Shown here: positions 17,757 through 26,824 of the stretch, piece after piece
Position numbering within the stretch: the first letter of the stretch is position 1
How the letters are laid out: the number at the start of each line of letters is the position of its first letter
NCBI GenBank assembly: GCA_963838375.1
Contig: CAWIQY010000019.1
Location: forward strand, 744,001-808,000
Direction: 5' to 3'
DNA from: DVED01 sp963838375
Lineage (GTDB): Bacteria; Cyanobacteriota; Cyanobacteriia; Cyanobacteriales; Geitlerinemataceae
DNA: 64,000 nucleotides
Position numbers and translations under genes: made by a program
The notes under the pieces: model-generated
Told to the model about the DNA's origin: nothing
Seen by the model: only the letters and a program-made list of their open reading frames with translations
Database searches by the model: none

Positions 17757-18002
17757 TCAATAGACATCTCCAGAAATATCCCTCAAACTTTTGCCCAGTT
17801 TAGGCAAAAACGAGTTTTCGCAGAGGTCTAATACCGCTCGCGAAGTTCCCCCTCGAGATTCATCGATCGATCCTTTTGTGCGAGGCTCAAAATCGATTGT
17901 TTGCACTCGATTGAGATCGATTGATAGTGTGGTTAATCCGATCGACAACGAGGTTTTAAACAATAAGAAAGTGAAAAATTTGTGATACATAAAAAAATTC
18001 AA
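17757..18002 (-). CDS. Small secreted protein, possibly a truncated DUF928-like protein
   Basis: 81 residues with a hydrophobic N-terminal segment (FFTFLLFKTSLSIGLTTL) like a signal peptide. The short mature part contains FEPRTKGSIDESRGGTSRA, faintly like the start of cyanobacterial DUF928 proteins, which often sit beside CHASE2 and haemagglutinin-type genes. The protein ends far short of the DUF928 length. It lies 65 bp upstream of the CHASE2 kinase on the same strand. Either a truncated relic or a small independent protein. Confidence 0.4.
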   Translation of the reverse strand: MNFFMYHKFFTFLLFKTSLSIGLTTLSIDLNRVQTIDFEPRTKGSIDESRGGTSRAVLDLCENSFLPKLGKSLRDISGDVY

Positions 18003-18350
18003 AGCAAAAAATTACCTAACACAAAAATGCAGTAAAAATTCAAACTTGAATCTCACAAAGTGAAATTTGTTTTACTTCAAACCTCTTATCTTGTTGTTTT
18101 TAAAGTCAAGAATCTCTCCGCAAAATACTCACTTCAATCAGCGAGAGTATTCTAAGATGAATAACATTCAAAAAATCCGTCAGCAAAGTTAAGTGACGCT
18201 TCAAATCGAAGTGAAAACCTGAGCAACATTTTTTTTCGGATAAGCATCGATCGCTCTCGATTTTTCTGGCAACCGAAAAATATTTGATTGAAAGGGTTGT
18301 TTGCGATCGTGAAGGCGCTTGAATTTATAGGAAATCTCGATCGATCGTTC

Positions 18351-18386
18351 ATAAGTAATAAGTTTAAAGTAATAAGTAATAAGTTT
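18351..18386. repeat. Heptamer array ATAAGTA/ATAAGTT (left arm of inverted pair)
   Basis: Five units of 7 bp, (ATAAGTA/T with one TAAAGTA). The sequence is the reverse complement of the array at 18492-18520, 105 bp away, so the two could form a long hairpin. Confidence 0.8.
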
Positions 18387-18491
18387 GACAAGAAGCTTAA
18401 AATCAGAGGACTCAACAAATGAATTGGGCTTGATTTTTTCTTAATGTATGAAGAGGCTTCATACCGTTTTGTTCGGGCTGAACCTGTACGA

Positions 18492-18520
18492 CTTATTACT
18501 TATTACTTATTACTTATTAC
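18492..18520. repeat. Heptamer array CTTATTA (right arm of inverted pair)
   Basis: Four perfect 7-bp units, complementary to the array at 18351-18386. Confidence 0.85.
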
Positions 18521-18915
18521 TGAGCGCCCGTTGGCGCAGCCGCCCTTCCAGGGCTAGGGCGTCGGTGAAGGGAATCCGAGCCAGCAAAAGAGATCCAATC
18601 TCCTCCACAGAAAATGACAGCAAAAGCGATTATTGCTATAATTTGAGACATCAGCCTTTTCATGATTTTTTCCCAAGTGAGTAAGTTGCCATGTAGGATT
18701 TCGTGACAGAAATTGTCACCTTCACAGCTCAGTTAAAATTTGTCGTGAATTCTAAGTTTTTCAGCCTTCAGCTACATTGCCGGATCGACCCTTTGCTCCG
18801 GATCGACAGCAGGATTTACTATCTTGCGCGAATAAGATCTTTTTTTGAGTTACTAATAGCTGACGGCTGAATAAATCCCTGATTTTTATTATTGTTTTGA
18901 CGATCTAAAAAAATT

Positions 18916-18944
18916 AAAAAAGTGTAAATATTTTACGCTTTTTT
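18916..18944. terminator. AT-rich hairpin with A- and T-runs
   Basis: Arms AAAAAAGTGTAAA (18916-18928) and TTTACGCTTTTTT (18932-18944) pair throughout with one G-U, followed by GTTTTTC. The symmetric A and T runs would suit a bidirectional intrinsic terminator, but no gene ends next to it. Confidence 0.45.
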
Positions 18945-19067
18945 GTTTTTCAGTTATGAATGATGTTACCGTTGAAAATGAAATCTTGACCTCCTGCTTT
19001 CAGGTGAGTATAAATTCCTAACAATGAACGATCGGTCTTTACGCCATTTGAGGGTTGACAGAATATC

Positions 19068-21827
19068 GTGAAGATGATGAAGGTAGCTCGCTGTGTAGCA
19101 TTTTTAACAATTTTTCCGATCGGGTTAACTCCCCCCGCCAGTGTTCGCGCCCAGATCGTTCCCGACGCTACATTGCCTCAACCCTCCACTGTCACTGTTG
19201 AGGAAGCCTTGCAGCGAATTTCTGGCGGAACCCAAGCCGGAGGTAATCTCTTCCACAGTTTCGATCGCTTCAACGTCGGTGCAGGCGAAACCGCCTATTT
19301 CGACAACGCCCTCAGTATCGACAACATCATCACCCGTGTCACCGGAGGCAACTTTTCCACCATCGACGGGTTAATTCGCGCTAACGGCACAGCCAATTTA
19401 TTCCTCATCAATCCCGGCGGTATCGTCTTCGGCGCTGGAAGCTCGGTTGGACATCGGCGGTTCCTTTTTCGCCACCACCGCCGACAGGATTCAATTTGCC
19501 GATGGCTTAGAATTTAACGCAACAGAGGCAGACACGGGGACACCGCCCTTACTGTCGATCGAAGTTCCCATCGGCTTGCAACTGGGAACCCATCCCAGTG
19601 CAATTGTCAACCGCGCCACGGGAGACGGACTTCAGGTACAGCCCGATCGAACATTGTCTCTGATTGGGGGTGATGTCTTGTTAGAAGGGGGAAATCTCAA
19701 CGCCCCTCAAGGACGCATCGAACTCGGTAGCGCGGCGGCTTCTAGTACCGTGGGTATCGGGTCTACAGACAATTCCGATCTGGCGGGCGGCGGTTCGATC
19801 GAACTCTCCGGTGGGGCAACCGTCAATACTAGCGGTCCCGGCAGCGGAGCAATTCGGATCGGAGGCGGAGAAGTTTCTCTGACGCAAGGCTCAAAACTGA
19901 GTCGCCGATACCGTGGGCGATTTCGACGGCGCAGGTATCGATATTCGTGCCACAGAGTTTCGGATGAGCGATGGCGCTTTCCTCTCAGCCTCCACATTTG
20001 GTGGCGGTGCCGGGGGAAATATCTCCATCCGGGCAAATTTTATAGATATTGCCGGGACAGAACCCGGACAGCGCGTCCGAGAATTGGTAGAGGGGACTTT
20101 CAACCCCTTCGAGATCAAAGATGGTATCTATGCCCTGACTTTGGGCAGTGGTGCGGGGGGAAATATTACCATTGAAACCGAGAGGGTAATACTTCGCAAC
20201 GGAGGCAGTGTCTTTGCGACACCTTTTGCGTTGGGGATGGGAGGCAATTTAACCGTCACCGTCACAGACTCTGCCGAATTAACCGGGGGCTCCATGTTGC
20301 TCGCGGGAACGGCGGGAATTGGCGATTCGGGAGATTTGACGCTGAGTGCCGATCGACTGCGCGTTCTCGACGGCACGGTACTGAGTACCTCGCCCAGCGC
20401 GACCAGTGTGGGACGGGGCGGCAATTTGACCGTCCGTGCCCGCGAGATGGAATTACGGGGAACTCCAGCCGGGGCAGCGGTTCCCAACGCTCTGATTACC
20501 TCGACACTAGGTCCGGGAGCAGGAGGCAACCTCAGCATCACCGCAGACCGACTGGTGGCGGCTGATGGATCGCAACTGACGGCTTCTTCCTCTGGTGCGG
20601 GGACAGCCGGCAATCTCGAGATTGTGGCAGGACGACATCGAATTGAGTGGGATGTCAGCCGACAATCGGTTTCTCAGTGGTCTCTATGCTTCTACCTCTC
20701 TGCTGACGGTTCCCGGAGAGCGGGGCGAGGCATCGGGGGGAAATTTAACCGTAACAGCCGATCGACTCGCGGTGCGGGATGGGGCGCAGATTTCCACCGC
20801 CACGGGCAATTCGGGGTCGGCAGGGGATGTGCGGATCGATGTAGCAGAATCCGTTACCGTGAGCGGGTTTGCCACCGGGGTCAATCCGATCGTCGAATCT
20901 GTCTCTTTCGGCATTATCGGCGACGGTATCGTCCCCAGCGCCATCGAAGCCAATACGCGGGAATCGGGGGCAGCCGGAGATGTCAATATCCAAACATCCC
21001 GATTAACGGTCAACAACGGGGCAGAAGTTGGCGTTCGGGGAATCAATGCCGGGGCTGCGGGCAATTTGGACGTGACGGCAGAAGAAATCATTCTAGACGA
21101 TGCTGGCATTCTCAGCGCCTCGACAGTTGCCGGAACTGAGGGGAATATTCGCCTACAAGCTGCGGATATCCAACTGCGAAACGGTAGCCGCATTGTCACC
21201 GATGCCAATACTCAGGATGGCGGCAACATTACGATCGATACAAATACCTTGGTTGCCTTCAATAATAGCGATATTACTGCCAACGCCCTCCAAGGCAGAG
21301 GCGGTCGCGTGATCGTCAATACTCGGGGAATCTTCGGCACTCAGTTTCGAGAAACCCTGACTCCAGAAAGTGACATTACTGCCACCTCGGAATTGGGGGC
21401 AGCCTTTAGGGGTGTCGTCGAACTGAACACCCCCGACGTCCAATCGGGCATTGGGGTTGTGGAACTGGACGCACGAGAGATCGATCCCGAAAAGCTGGTA
21501 ACAGTCGGCTGTCGCGATTACCAAGGCAGCGAATTAATTGTCACCGGACGCGGTGGCTTACCGCCCGACCCCACCCAACCCCTCAGCAGCGATCGACCTT
21601 GGCAGGATTGGCGCTTTCTCGAAGATTTCCCACCGGAATCGAATTCTAACCCCGTATCACCTCAATTGGCAATACTTGACCCACCTCCGAGACAACTGGT
21701 AGAAGCGACCGGATGGCACATCAACGATCGCGGACAAGTGGAGTTAATTGCCGAAGTTCCGGGTTCTTTGCGATCGAGTCTTCCGGACTGTTTAGATCGA
21801 TCGAATGACCCGAAAAACGACGGATAG
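19068..21827 (+). CDS. Filamentous-haemagglutinin-family exoprotein (two-partner secretion), three frame changes
   Basis: A large secreted beta-helix protein. Signal peptide (about 1-28), then the TPS haemagglutination-activity domain with SFDRFNVGAGETAYFDN and the marker LFLINPGGIVFGAGSS. A long run of beta-helix coils follows (GGNLTVTADRL, GAGGNITIETERV, GGNLSITADRL and similar), and a C-terminal domain ends near SLRSSLPDCLDRSND. The frame changes at about 19.45, 19.91 and 20.63 kb. Each join is repaired by removing one base (for example SSVG to SSLDIGGSF, and VAGRHR to VADDIELS), and the total span is an exact multiple of three. Start GTG 19068 is followed by ATGs at 19074 and 19077. No TpsB transporter gene is in the window. 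Confidence 0.88.
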
Positions 21828-21860
21828 AAGAAATCCAAACATTTTCCCGTGTTCGATCGT

Positions 21861-22148
21861 TCAACTCCAAATATCCCCATCATTCTGGCGCCGGGGATGT
21901 TGCTTGGGTGGCGTTCGCTGGGGACCGAAGTATTTTTCGCTGCGATAGCGCAACCAAACCCGCAAAACTTGGGGAATTTCGTCTTTTTGTTGGGGATTGA
22001 GGGTATTGTAGAGAGCCAGAGCCCGATCGCGTTCCCGACGGCAGGCAGCATTGTTATGGGCGTCCCAGTAGCTTCTGGCAACCCGAATGCGACGGCAGAC
22101 TTCTTTGATTAAGGTTTTGCCTTCTAGCGGTTTTTTCGGTTTAGCCAT
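21861..22148 (-). CDS. Conserved small basic cyanobacterial protein
   Basis: 95 residues, beginning MAKPKKPLEGKTLIKEVCRRIRVARSYWD and continuing with RRERDRALALYNTLNPQQKDEIPQVLRVWLRYRSEKYFG. Highly basic, apparently all-helical, no signal or membrane segment. It matches a type of small protein I associate with cyanobacteria, but I know of no assigned function. ATG 22148 is preferred over ATG 22154. The conserved-looking Arg/Tyr-rich core suggests nucleic-acid or ribosome contact, which is inference only. Confidence 0.75.
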   Translation of the reverse strand: MAKPKKPLEGKTLIKEVCRRIRVARSYWDAHNNAACRRERDRALALYNTLNPQQKDEIPQVLRVWLRYRSEKYFGPQRTPPKQHPRRQNDGDIWS

Positions 22149-22287
22149 TGCCATCGCCCCTCCAAGGCAAAAAACAGAAGGTGAACGAACAAGGGGGAGC
22201 GTGCTCAGCTAAGTGGCGAAGGCTATAACAGCTCGACCAACAGGGATACAATAAAGACAAGCAATTCTCTTAACTTTTCTCTATCAA

Positions 22288-22482
22288 ATGAGTGTACAAC
22301 TAAAAGTGCCTGATATGGCGTGTTCCGCCTGTGCCAATACGATCGACCAAGCCGTGAAACAAGTCGATGCCAATGCCAAAGTTGAAGCCGATGTCACCGC
22401 CAAAACCGTGACAATTGAGACGCAACAGCCCGTTGAAGCGATTAAAAAGGCGATCGTGGCTGCTGGATATACGGTAGATTAA
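22288..22482 (+). CDS. Heavy-metal-associated (HMA) domain metallochaperone, Atx1-like
   Basis: A 64-residue ferredoxin-like protein. The copper-binding motif MACSACANTID is at about 10-20 (Cys12 and Cys15). The rest, VEADVTAKTVTIETQQPVEAIKKAIVAAGYTVD, is the standard HMA ending. In cyanobacteria such proteins carry Cu(I) to P-type ATPases for plastocyanin and cytochrome oxidase. The fold and Cys pair are clear; copper specificity is by family analogy. It stands alone here, with no copper ATPase in the window. Confidence 0.92.
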   Translation: MSVQLKVPDMACSACANTIDQAVKQVDANAKVEADVTAKTVTIETQQPVEAIKKAIVAAGYTVD

Positions 22483-22533
22483 TTGGCAATCGCCCTTAAA
22501 GATATATCGCAAAAAGCCCGAGAACTGCGATAT

Positions 22534-23418
22534 TCAAGGATTGCGTTTGCGCCACAGGGGGAATATTCCCCCGCCAAACATCAACAAACCCAGTATGGAA
22601 GTCGGTTCGGGTACGGACGTGGAGGGAGGTGCAACAGTTCCCAAGGTTCCGCCTTGAACAAACACTGCTGAATCGAAGAAATTGTCCCCCACATCAGCCA
22701 GATCGATCGTCAGGGTATTGCGAGCATTTTGCTGTAAAAACCCTTCAAACCCCAGGACTTGGGTATAGCCATCGAGACGAGTGAGGGTGTTTGGCGCTGC
22801 GGGACGATCGATATAGTCGGGATGAAAAGAACCCGGATTGTTGGCGTCGGGAATGAGGTTGTTGATCGTCACGGTTTGACCATCACTCAACTTCGCTAAA
22901 TTTTGACCGTTAAGTAATAACTGAAATGAGTCGTTAAAGCGATTGCCGCCAAATTCTACAAATTCTTCCGAGCCGAAAACATAATTAAAGAATAGCCGAT
23001 CGACGGTGGTATCTGCATCAAATTCGATCGTCACCGATGTGCGATCGCAAAATTGATTAGTCACCGGATCGCACATCCCGTTGAGATTAGTACTTAAATC
23101 TCCGATCGCCACGGTCGTGCCGTCTGGTAAGGTTGTGAAACCCCGATCGATCGTATTTTCTCCCGGTAAATCGGCAACTTGCCCTGTACTAAGAACTATG
23201 CCCGTTTGCAAACCAAAGGGGTCATCAGTAAATATGCCGATCGCGCGGGAATCGCCAGTCCTAGAAACAGTAAAATTACTGAGTCCGGTGGTATCTCCCA
23301 GTAGTGTTGTCAGTAAGCTATTGCCATTTTGAGTCGGGGTAACGGTAAAGGCAGAAGCCGGGCTAGCAATTCCCCAGAACCCAATAGCAGTAGTCACAAT
23401 ATAATAGATGCATTTCAT
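22534..23418 (-). CDS. PEP-CTERM secreted protein with choice-of-anchor-L-type domain
   Basis: A 294-residue exported protein. Signal peptide to about Ala23 (SPASA); a long beta domain with TGIVLSTGQVADLPGENT and FNYVFGSEEFVEFGGNRFND, the pattern of the choice-of-anchor L domain; and a C-terminal sorting signal SVPEPTSILGLLMFGGG..WRKRN. PEP-CTERM proteins are processed by exosortase and associated with extracellular matrix. The start is well supported by CGAGGAG about eight bases before ATG. No exosortase gene is in the window. Confidence 0.92.
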   Translation of the reverse strand: MKCIYYIVTTAIGFWGIASPASAFTVTPTQNGNSLLTTLLGDTTGLSNFTVSRTGDSRAIGIFTDDPFGLQTGIVLSTGQVADLPGENTIDRGFTTLPDGTTVAIGDLSTNLNGMCDPVTNQFCDRTSVTIEFDADTTVDRLFFNYVFGSEEFVEFGGNRFNDSFQLLLNGQNLAKLSDGQTVTINNLIPDANNPGSFHPDYIDRPAAPNTLTRLDGYTQVLGFEGFLQQNARNTLTIDLADVGDNFFDSAVFVQGGTLGTVAPPSTSVPEPTSILGLLMFGGGIFPLWRKRNP

Positions 23419-23665
23419 CGATCGATCTCCTCGTGCGACGTGTCAAGATGGCAGAATGTCCATTCCCGAGATAGTTTTACACTTTTTTTTATTTTTTTAA
23501 AACAAGGTTATTGTTATTGATACTTCCGTAAAAAAAGCGAAGACGACTAGACTTCGAGTTCTTAAGATTCGGGAGGCTGGGGTGCGCTCTCGACTGACCC
23601 TTTTCTGGTGCAAACCAAACCCACCTAATCCTTTTGTAGCATTTCGAGAAGCCAGTCGGGAGAAC

Positions 23666-23697
23666 TTGACAAGAACTTGACAATCTTCAACTTGACA
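23666..23697 (+). promoter_or_regulatory. Three CTTGACA direct repeats upstream of the acyltransferase gene
   Basis: GAACTTGACAA occurs twice in direct contact, an 11-bp period, and CAACTTGACAG follows after four more bases. The 8-bp units with 3-bp gaps match the spacing of sites for OmpR/PhoB-type regulators, and each unit also looks like a -35 hexamer (TTGACA). A TATAGT lies at 23718 but is too close to ATG 23727 to serve this start. Binding is a proposal only. Confidence 0.35.
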
Positions 23698-23726
23698 GCA
23701 TTCTCAGACCCAACCAATATAGTGTT

Positions 23727-25101
23727 ATGGATCGAGTTCAACCCCCGTTAGCCTTTATTCCTCCAGCATTTAACCTTCTTGTCTGGCGTTGTGCCAAGCT
23801 GGCATTACCTTTCTTGCAACGATCGCAAGCAGCCATTAGCGACGTACAAGCCGAGAACGTAGAACAACTGGTCGAACTCTACCATCGGTTTCAAACGGGA
23901 AAAATCCGCTTGATGATTGCATTTCGACATCCAACGGCTGGCGATCCTTTGTGTCTGGCTCATCTAATTTGGAATTTGCTACCGCAAGTTGCCCGAGAAC
24001 AGGGGATAAAATTACGATCGCCGTCACATTTCCATTTCATTTACGATCGAGGCATCCCCTTGTGGGCTGGATCTGCGGTCGGGTGGGCTTTTTCCCAACT
24101 CGGCGGTACGCCGATTCATCGCGGCAAGTTAGACTGGATGGGATTGAAATCGGCACGCAATCTCTTTGTCAACGGACAGTTTCCCATTGCTGCCGCACCA
24201 GAAGGCGGCACGAACGGACACAATGAGATTGTCGGTCCCTTGGAACCTGGGGTGGCGCAATTGGGATTTTGGTGCGTGGAAGATTTATTAGCCGCAGGGC
24301 GTTCTGAGGAAGTGTGGATCGTTCCCCTGGGGATTCGCTACAGCTATATCCATCCCCCGTGGCAAAAAATAGACGCGCTGCTGACGCAACTAGAAGCAGA
24401 CATGGGACAGTCTCCCGAACCGCCTCCCCTAAACTCAACCCGAGAAGAGGTGCTTTACCATCGCTTGTTTGGGTTGGGGAACCATTTGCTGGTGCGTCTG
24501 GAGCAATTTTACCGCCGTTTTTACGATCGCCCTTTACCGGATGTTGCCACCTTGCCACGGTCTAATGAAGAATTGGCAGCCCGTTTGCAGGTGTTGTTAA
24601 ATGAGATGCTAACCGTGGCGGAGGAATCCTTTAACCTGCGTCCCCAGGGCAATACGATCGATCGCTGTCGTCGTGTGGAACAAGCGGGATGGGATCGCAT
24701 TTATCGCCAAGATATCGATCGTATTGAGAGTCTAGCACCCATCGAACGGGGTTTAGCCGATCGGGTGGCGGAAGAGTCCACGATGCAAATGTGGCATATG
24801 CGTGTCGTGGAAAATTCGATCGCCGTCACGGGGAAATACGTCCGAGAAAACCCCACCGCAGAACGCTTTGCTGAGATGAGTTCCATTCTGTGGCAAACCA
24901 CTCAGTTCGTTGCGGGTCAACCCTCAATCCGTCCGCCACAACTGGGCAAACAGCGAGGACACCTGAGTGTTGGCGAACCGATTTCGGTAACGGCACGCTG
25001 GGACAGTTATCAAGGTAGTCGTCGCCACGGGAAACAAGCGGTGGCGAAACTTGACTCGGGATTTGCAGGGGGCACTGGAAGGGTTGATAGTTGATAGTTG
25101 A
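23727..25101 (+). CDS. Phospholipid/glycerol acyltransferase-like protein, frame change near the 3' end
   Basis: A 1-acylglycerol-phosphate acyltransferase-like protein (PlsC family). Visible: AFRHPTAGDPL (HxxxxD-type catalytic site, His about 75), GTPIHRGKLDWMGLKSARNLF, and AAAPEGGTNGHNE, the equivalent of the substrate-binding P-E-G motif. A C-terminal half of about 200 residues extends beyond the minimal domain. As read directly, the gene ends GFAGGTGRVDS. Removing one base near 25053 gives TRDLQGALEGLIVDS and a stop at 25099-25101, which looks more like a natural helical end. In both frames the stop lies in the heptamer array. Confidence 0.82.
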
Positions 25102-25181
25102 TAGTTGATAGTTGATAGTTGATAGTTGATAGTTGATAGTTGATAGTTGATAGTTGATAGTTGATGGTTGATATTTGATAG
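25084..25181 (+). repeat. Heptamer tandem array (TTGATAG)
   Basis: Eleven perfect TTGATAG units (25084-25160) followed by TTGATGG, TTGATAT and TTGATAG. Because 7 is not a multiple of 3 and the unit holds TGA and TAG, all three forward frames are closed within a few units. It is the longest array in the window. Confidence 0.95.
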
Positions 25182-25224
25182 TTGCTGGTATAGCTGAGTG
25201 CATAGCAGGCGCAGACCAATTCTG

Positions 25225-25357
25225 GTAGGGGCGTTAGCGTTAGCGTTAGCGAAGCCATGCCGCAGGCTATAGCCATGCCGTAGGCTATAGCATTTGCCGG
25301 AAAATTCCATAGACAAACCGATAAAATTGATGCAAATGCTTCGCCCTTCTTCGCCCA
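25225..25357. repeat. MITE-like dispersed repeat, copy with inner duplication
   Basis: It begins GTAGGGGCG with three GTTAGC units, continues with two copies of a GCCATGCCG(C/T)AGGCTATA unit, then AGCATTTGCCGG, and ends GCAAATGCTTCGCCC. Its reverse complement matches the element at 13.33-13.42 kb over the GCGAAGCATTTGCAT start and the GCCCCTAC end. No coding capacity seen. Confidence 0.6.
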
Positions 25358-25417
25358 CCCCGATGGAATTAACTGTCAATAGCATCTTGCGTGCGAGCTA
25401 TATCAATGAGAGTTTAA

Positions 25418-26320
25418 ATGTGCACTAGCTTACCTTTAATCGTCATTTGCGGGGCTACAGCGACGGGAAAGTCGAGTTTGGCACTGGAACTTGCGAAACG
25501 CTGGGGTTTGCCCATCCTCAGCGCAGACTCGCGCCAAGTGTACCGAGAATTCGATATAGGAACCGCAAAACCCACGATTTTCGATCGTCAGTTAGTCCCC
25601 CATTACTCGATCGATATTTGCGATCCCACAGAAACCCTCACCGTGGCGGACTACCAACAGCAAGTCCAAGGGTTAATCGATAAATTTCACCAAATGTCTA
25701 TATCGCCGCTGCTAGTTGGCGGTACGGGATTGTATATCAAAGCGATTACCCGAGGGTTGAAAATTCCTCGCGTTCCACCCAACCCGGAATTGCGATCGCA
25801 GCTTGCCGAACTCGGACAACCACTCTGCTACAATTTTCTCCAACAGATCGATCCCGTTGCCGCCCAAAAGATTCATCGAAACGATGCAACTCGGACGTTG
25901 CGGGCATTAGAAGTGTTTTACACGACGGGGTTGCCTATTTCTCAACAACAAGGCGAAAATCCACCGAACTACCCGATCGTGCAAATTGGGTTAGAATGCG
26001 ATCCGCAGCGATTGGACGATCGCATTCGACAGCGTACCCATCAAATGATAGAAGCGGGTTTGGTGGAAGAAGTGGAAACCCTTTGTCAAAAGTACGGGAC
26101 GGATTTACCCTTACTCGCCACTTTGGGATATGGAGAAATCAAACAGTATTTGGCAGGAGATTTCTCTCTGGCAAAAGCGATCGATCTGACAGTCTTGCAC
26201 ACCCGCCAATTTGCGAAGCGACAGCGGACTTGGTTTCGCCAACATCCTGAAGTTCAATGGTTTGATGCCGATCGATCGGATTTATTCGATGCAGTTGCAC
26301 AGTGGATACGTTCGCAGTAA
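25418..26320 (+). CDS. miaA: tRNA dimethylallyltransferase
   Basis: Adds a dimethylallyl group from DMAPP to N6 of A37 in tRNAs that read codons beginning with U. The P-loop is GATATGKSSLALELA (about 12-26). Other hallmarks: SADSRQVYREFDIGTAKP (catalytic Asp and substrate site), VPHYSIDICDP, LVGGTGLYIKAI, NDATRTLRALEVFYTTG and the C-terminal TRQFAKRQRTWFR. 300 residues, normal. The 3' end overlaps the convergent zinc-ribbon gene by 67 bp. Confidence 0.96.
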   Translation: MCTSLPLIVICGATATGKSSLALELAKRWGLPILSADSRQVYREFDIGTAKPTIFDRQLVPHYSIDICDPTETLTVADYQQQVQGLIDKFHQMSISPLLVGGTGLYIKAITRGLKIPRVPPNPELRSQLAELGQPLCYNFLQQIDPVAAQKIHRNDATRTLRALEVFYTTGLPISQQQGENPPNYPIVQIGLECDPQRLDDRIRQRTHQMIEAGLVEEVETLCQKYGTDLPLLATLGYGEIKQYLAGDFSLAKAIDLTVLHTRQFAKRQRTWFRQHPEVQWFDADRSDLFDAVAQWIRSQ

Positions 26321-26721
26321 CTTCTTACTTCTATATGTGCGACTTCTCGAATTTGCTTGACGGACACTTCCACCGCATCGACATCAATAGTTCCCGCCGG
26401 GGTGATCCGGGCAAAATGTCCGTTCTGGATCTGTAGGGATTCCCCGCAGTTGGGACATTGTAGTTGACCCTGGGCGAGTCCGGCAAACTCGTAGCTGCAA
26501 ACCGGGCAGCTATCTTGAATCAGGTTGCGACTCAACCACCAACGCAGAACGAAAGCGGCAATAAAAGGGACAATCAGGAGTAGTCCCAAGAAGATAAAGA
26601 TGGACTTGACAATCCAGCCTAAACCGGCGGCGCCCAGTAAAATAGCAATGGCGATGAGCGTCAGCCAATTGCCTAAACTAGACAGGGTGAGTTGCAGCAA
26701 TTTAGAGGTGTTTGCGTTCAC
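26254..26721 (-). CDS. Membrane protein with C-terminal zinc ribbon
   Basis: A 155-residue protein with two transmembrane helices (about 18-35 and 38-60) followed by a cytosolic zinc ribbon CPVCSYEF...CPNCGESL. The tail (HIEVRSYCERIHCATASNKSDRS...) lies over the end of miaA on the other strand and looks unlike conserved protein sequence; the natural stop may be earlier, with a base change having opened the frame. Role unknown; such proteins are common in cyanobacteria as hypothetical membrane proteins. Confidence 0.7.
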   Translation of the reverse strand: MNANTSKLLQLTLSSLGNWLTLIAIAILLGAAGLGWIVKSIFIFLGLLLIVPFIAAFVLRWWLSRNLIQDSCPVCSYEFAGLAQGQLQCPNCGESLQIQNGHFARITPAGTIDVDAVEVSVKQIREVAHIEVRSYCERIHCATASNKSDRSASNH

Positions 26722-26824
26722 AGCCGTCTCCTCGGGAATGATGGGAATATTTCTATATTAACGTCAGTATGCGATCGGACAATTTCCGGTGAGGGCGGCT
26801 TTTGGGTTCGGCTATCGTTCAAGT

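Larger units (their letters stand above)
18003..19067. other. 1.07-kb AT-rich intergenic region with repeats and no supported gene
   Basis: It holds two inverted heptamer arrays (listed separately), an imperfect terminator-like hairpin and a 6-bp dyad at 18703-18719 (GTGACA/TGTCAC with a 5-base gap). The short frames over the arrays give Leu-rich nonsense and were rejected. The promoter of the haemagglutinin-type gene must lie in the right-hand part. Confidence 0.6.

Noticed and set aside
18152..18418. 88-residue minus-strand frame
   Set aside because: Its Leu-rich part is the translation of the heptamer array; not a gene.
18703..18719. GTGACA/TGTCAC dyad as a CRP (SyCrp1) site
   Set aside because: The half-sites GTGA and TCAC are nine bases apart instead of six, which does not fit the CRP pattern.
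25084..25188. Possible CRISPR-like or other large repeat array
   Set aside because: Units are 7 bp, contiguous and without spacers; it is a simple tandem repeat.
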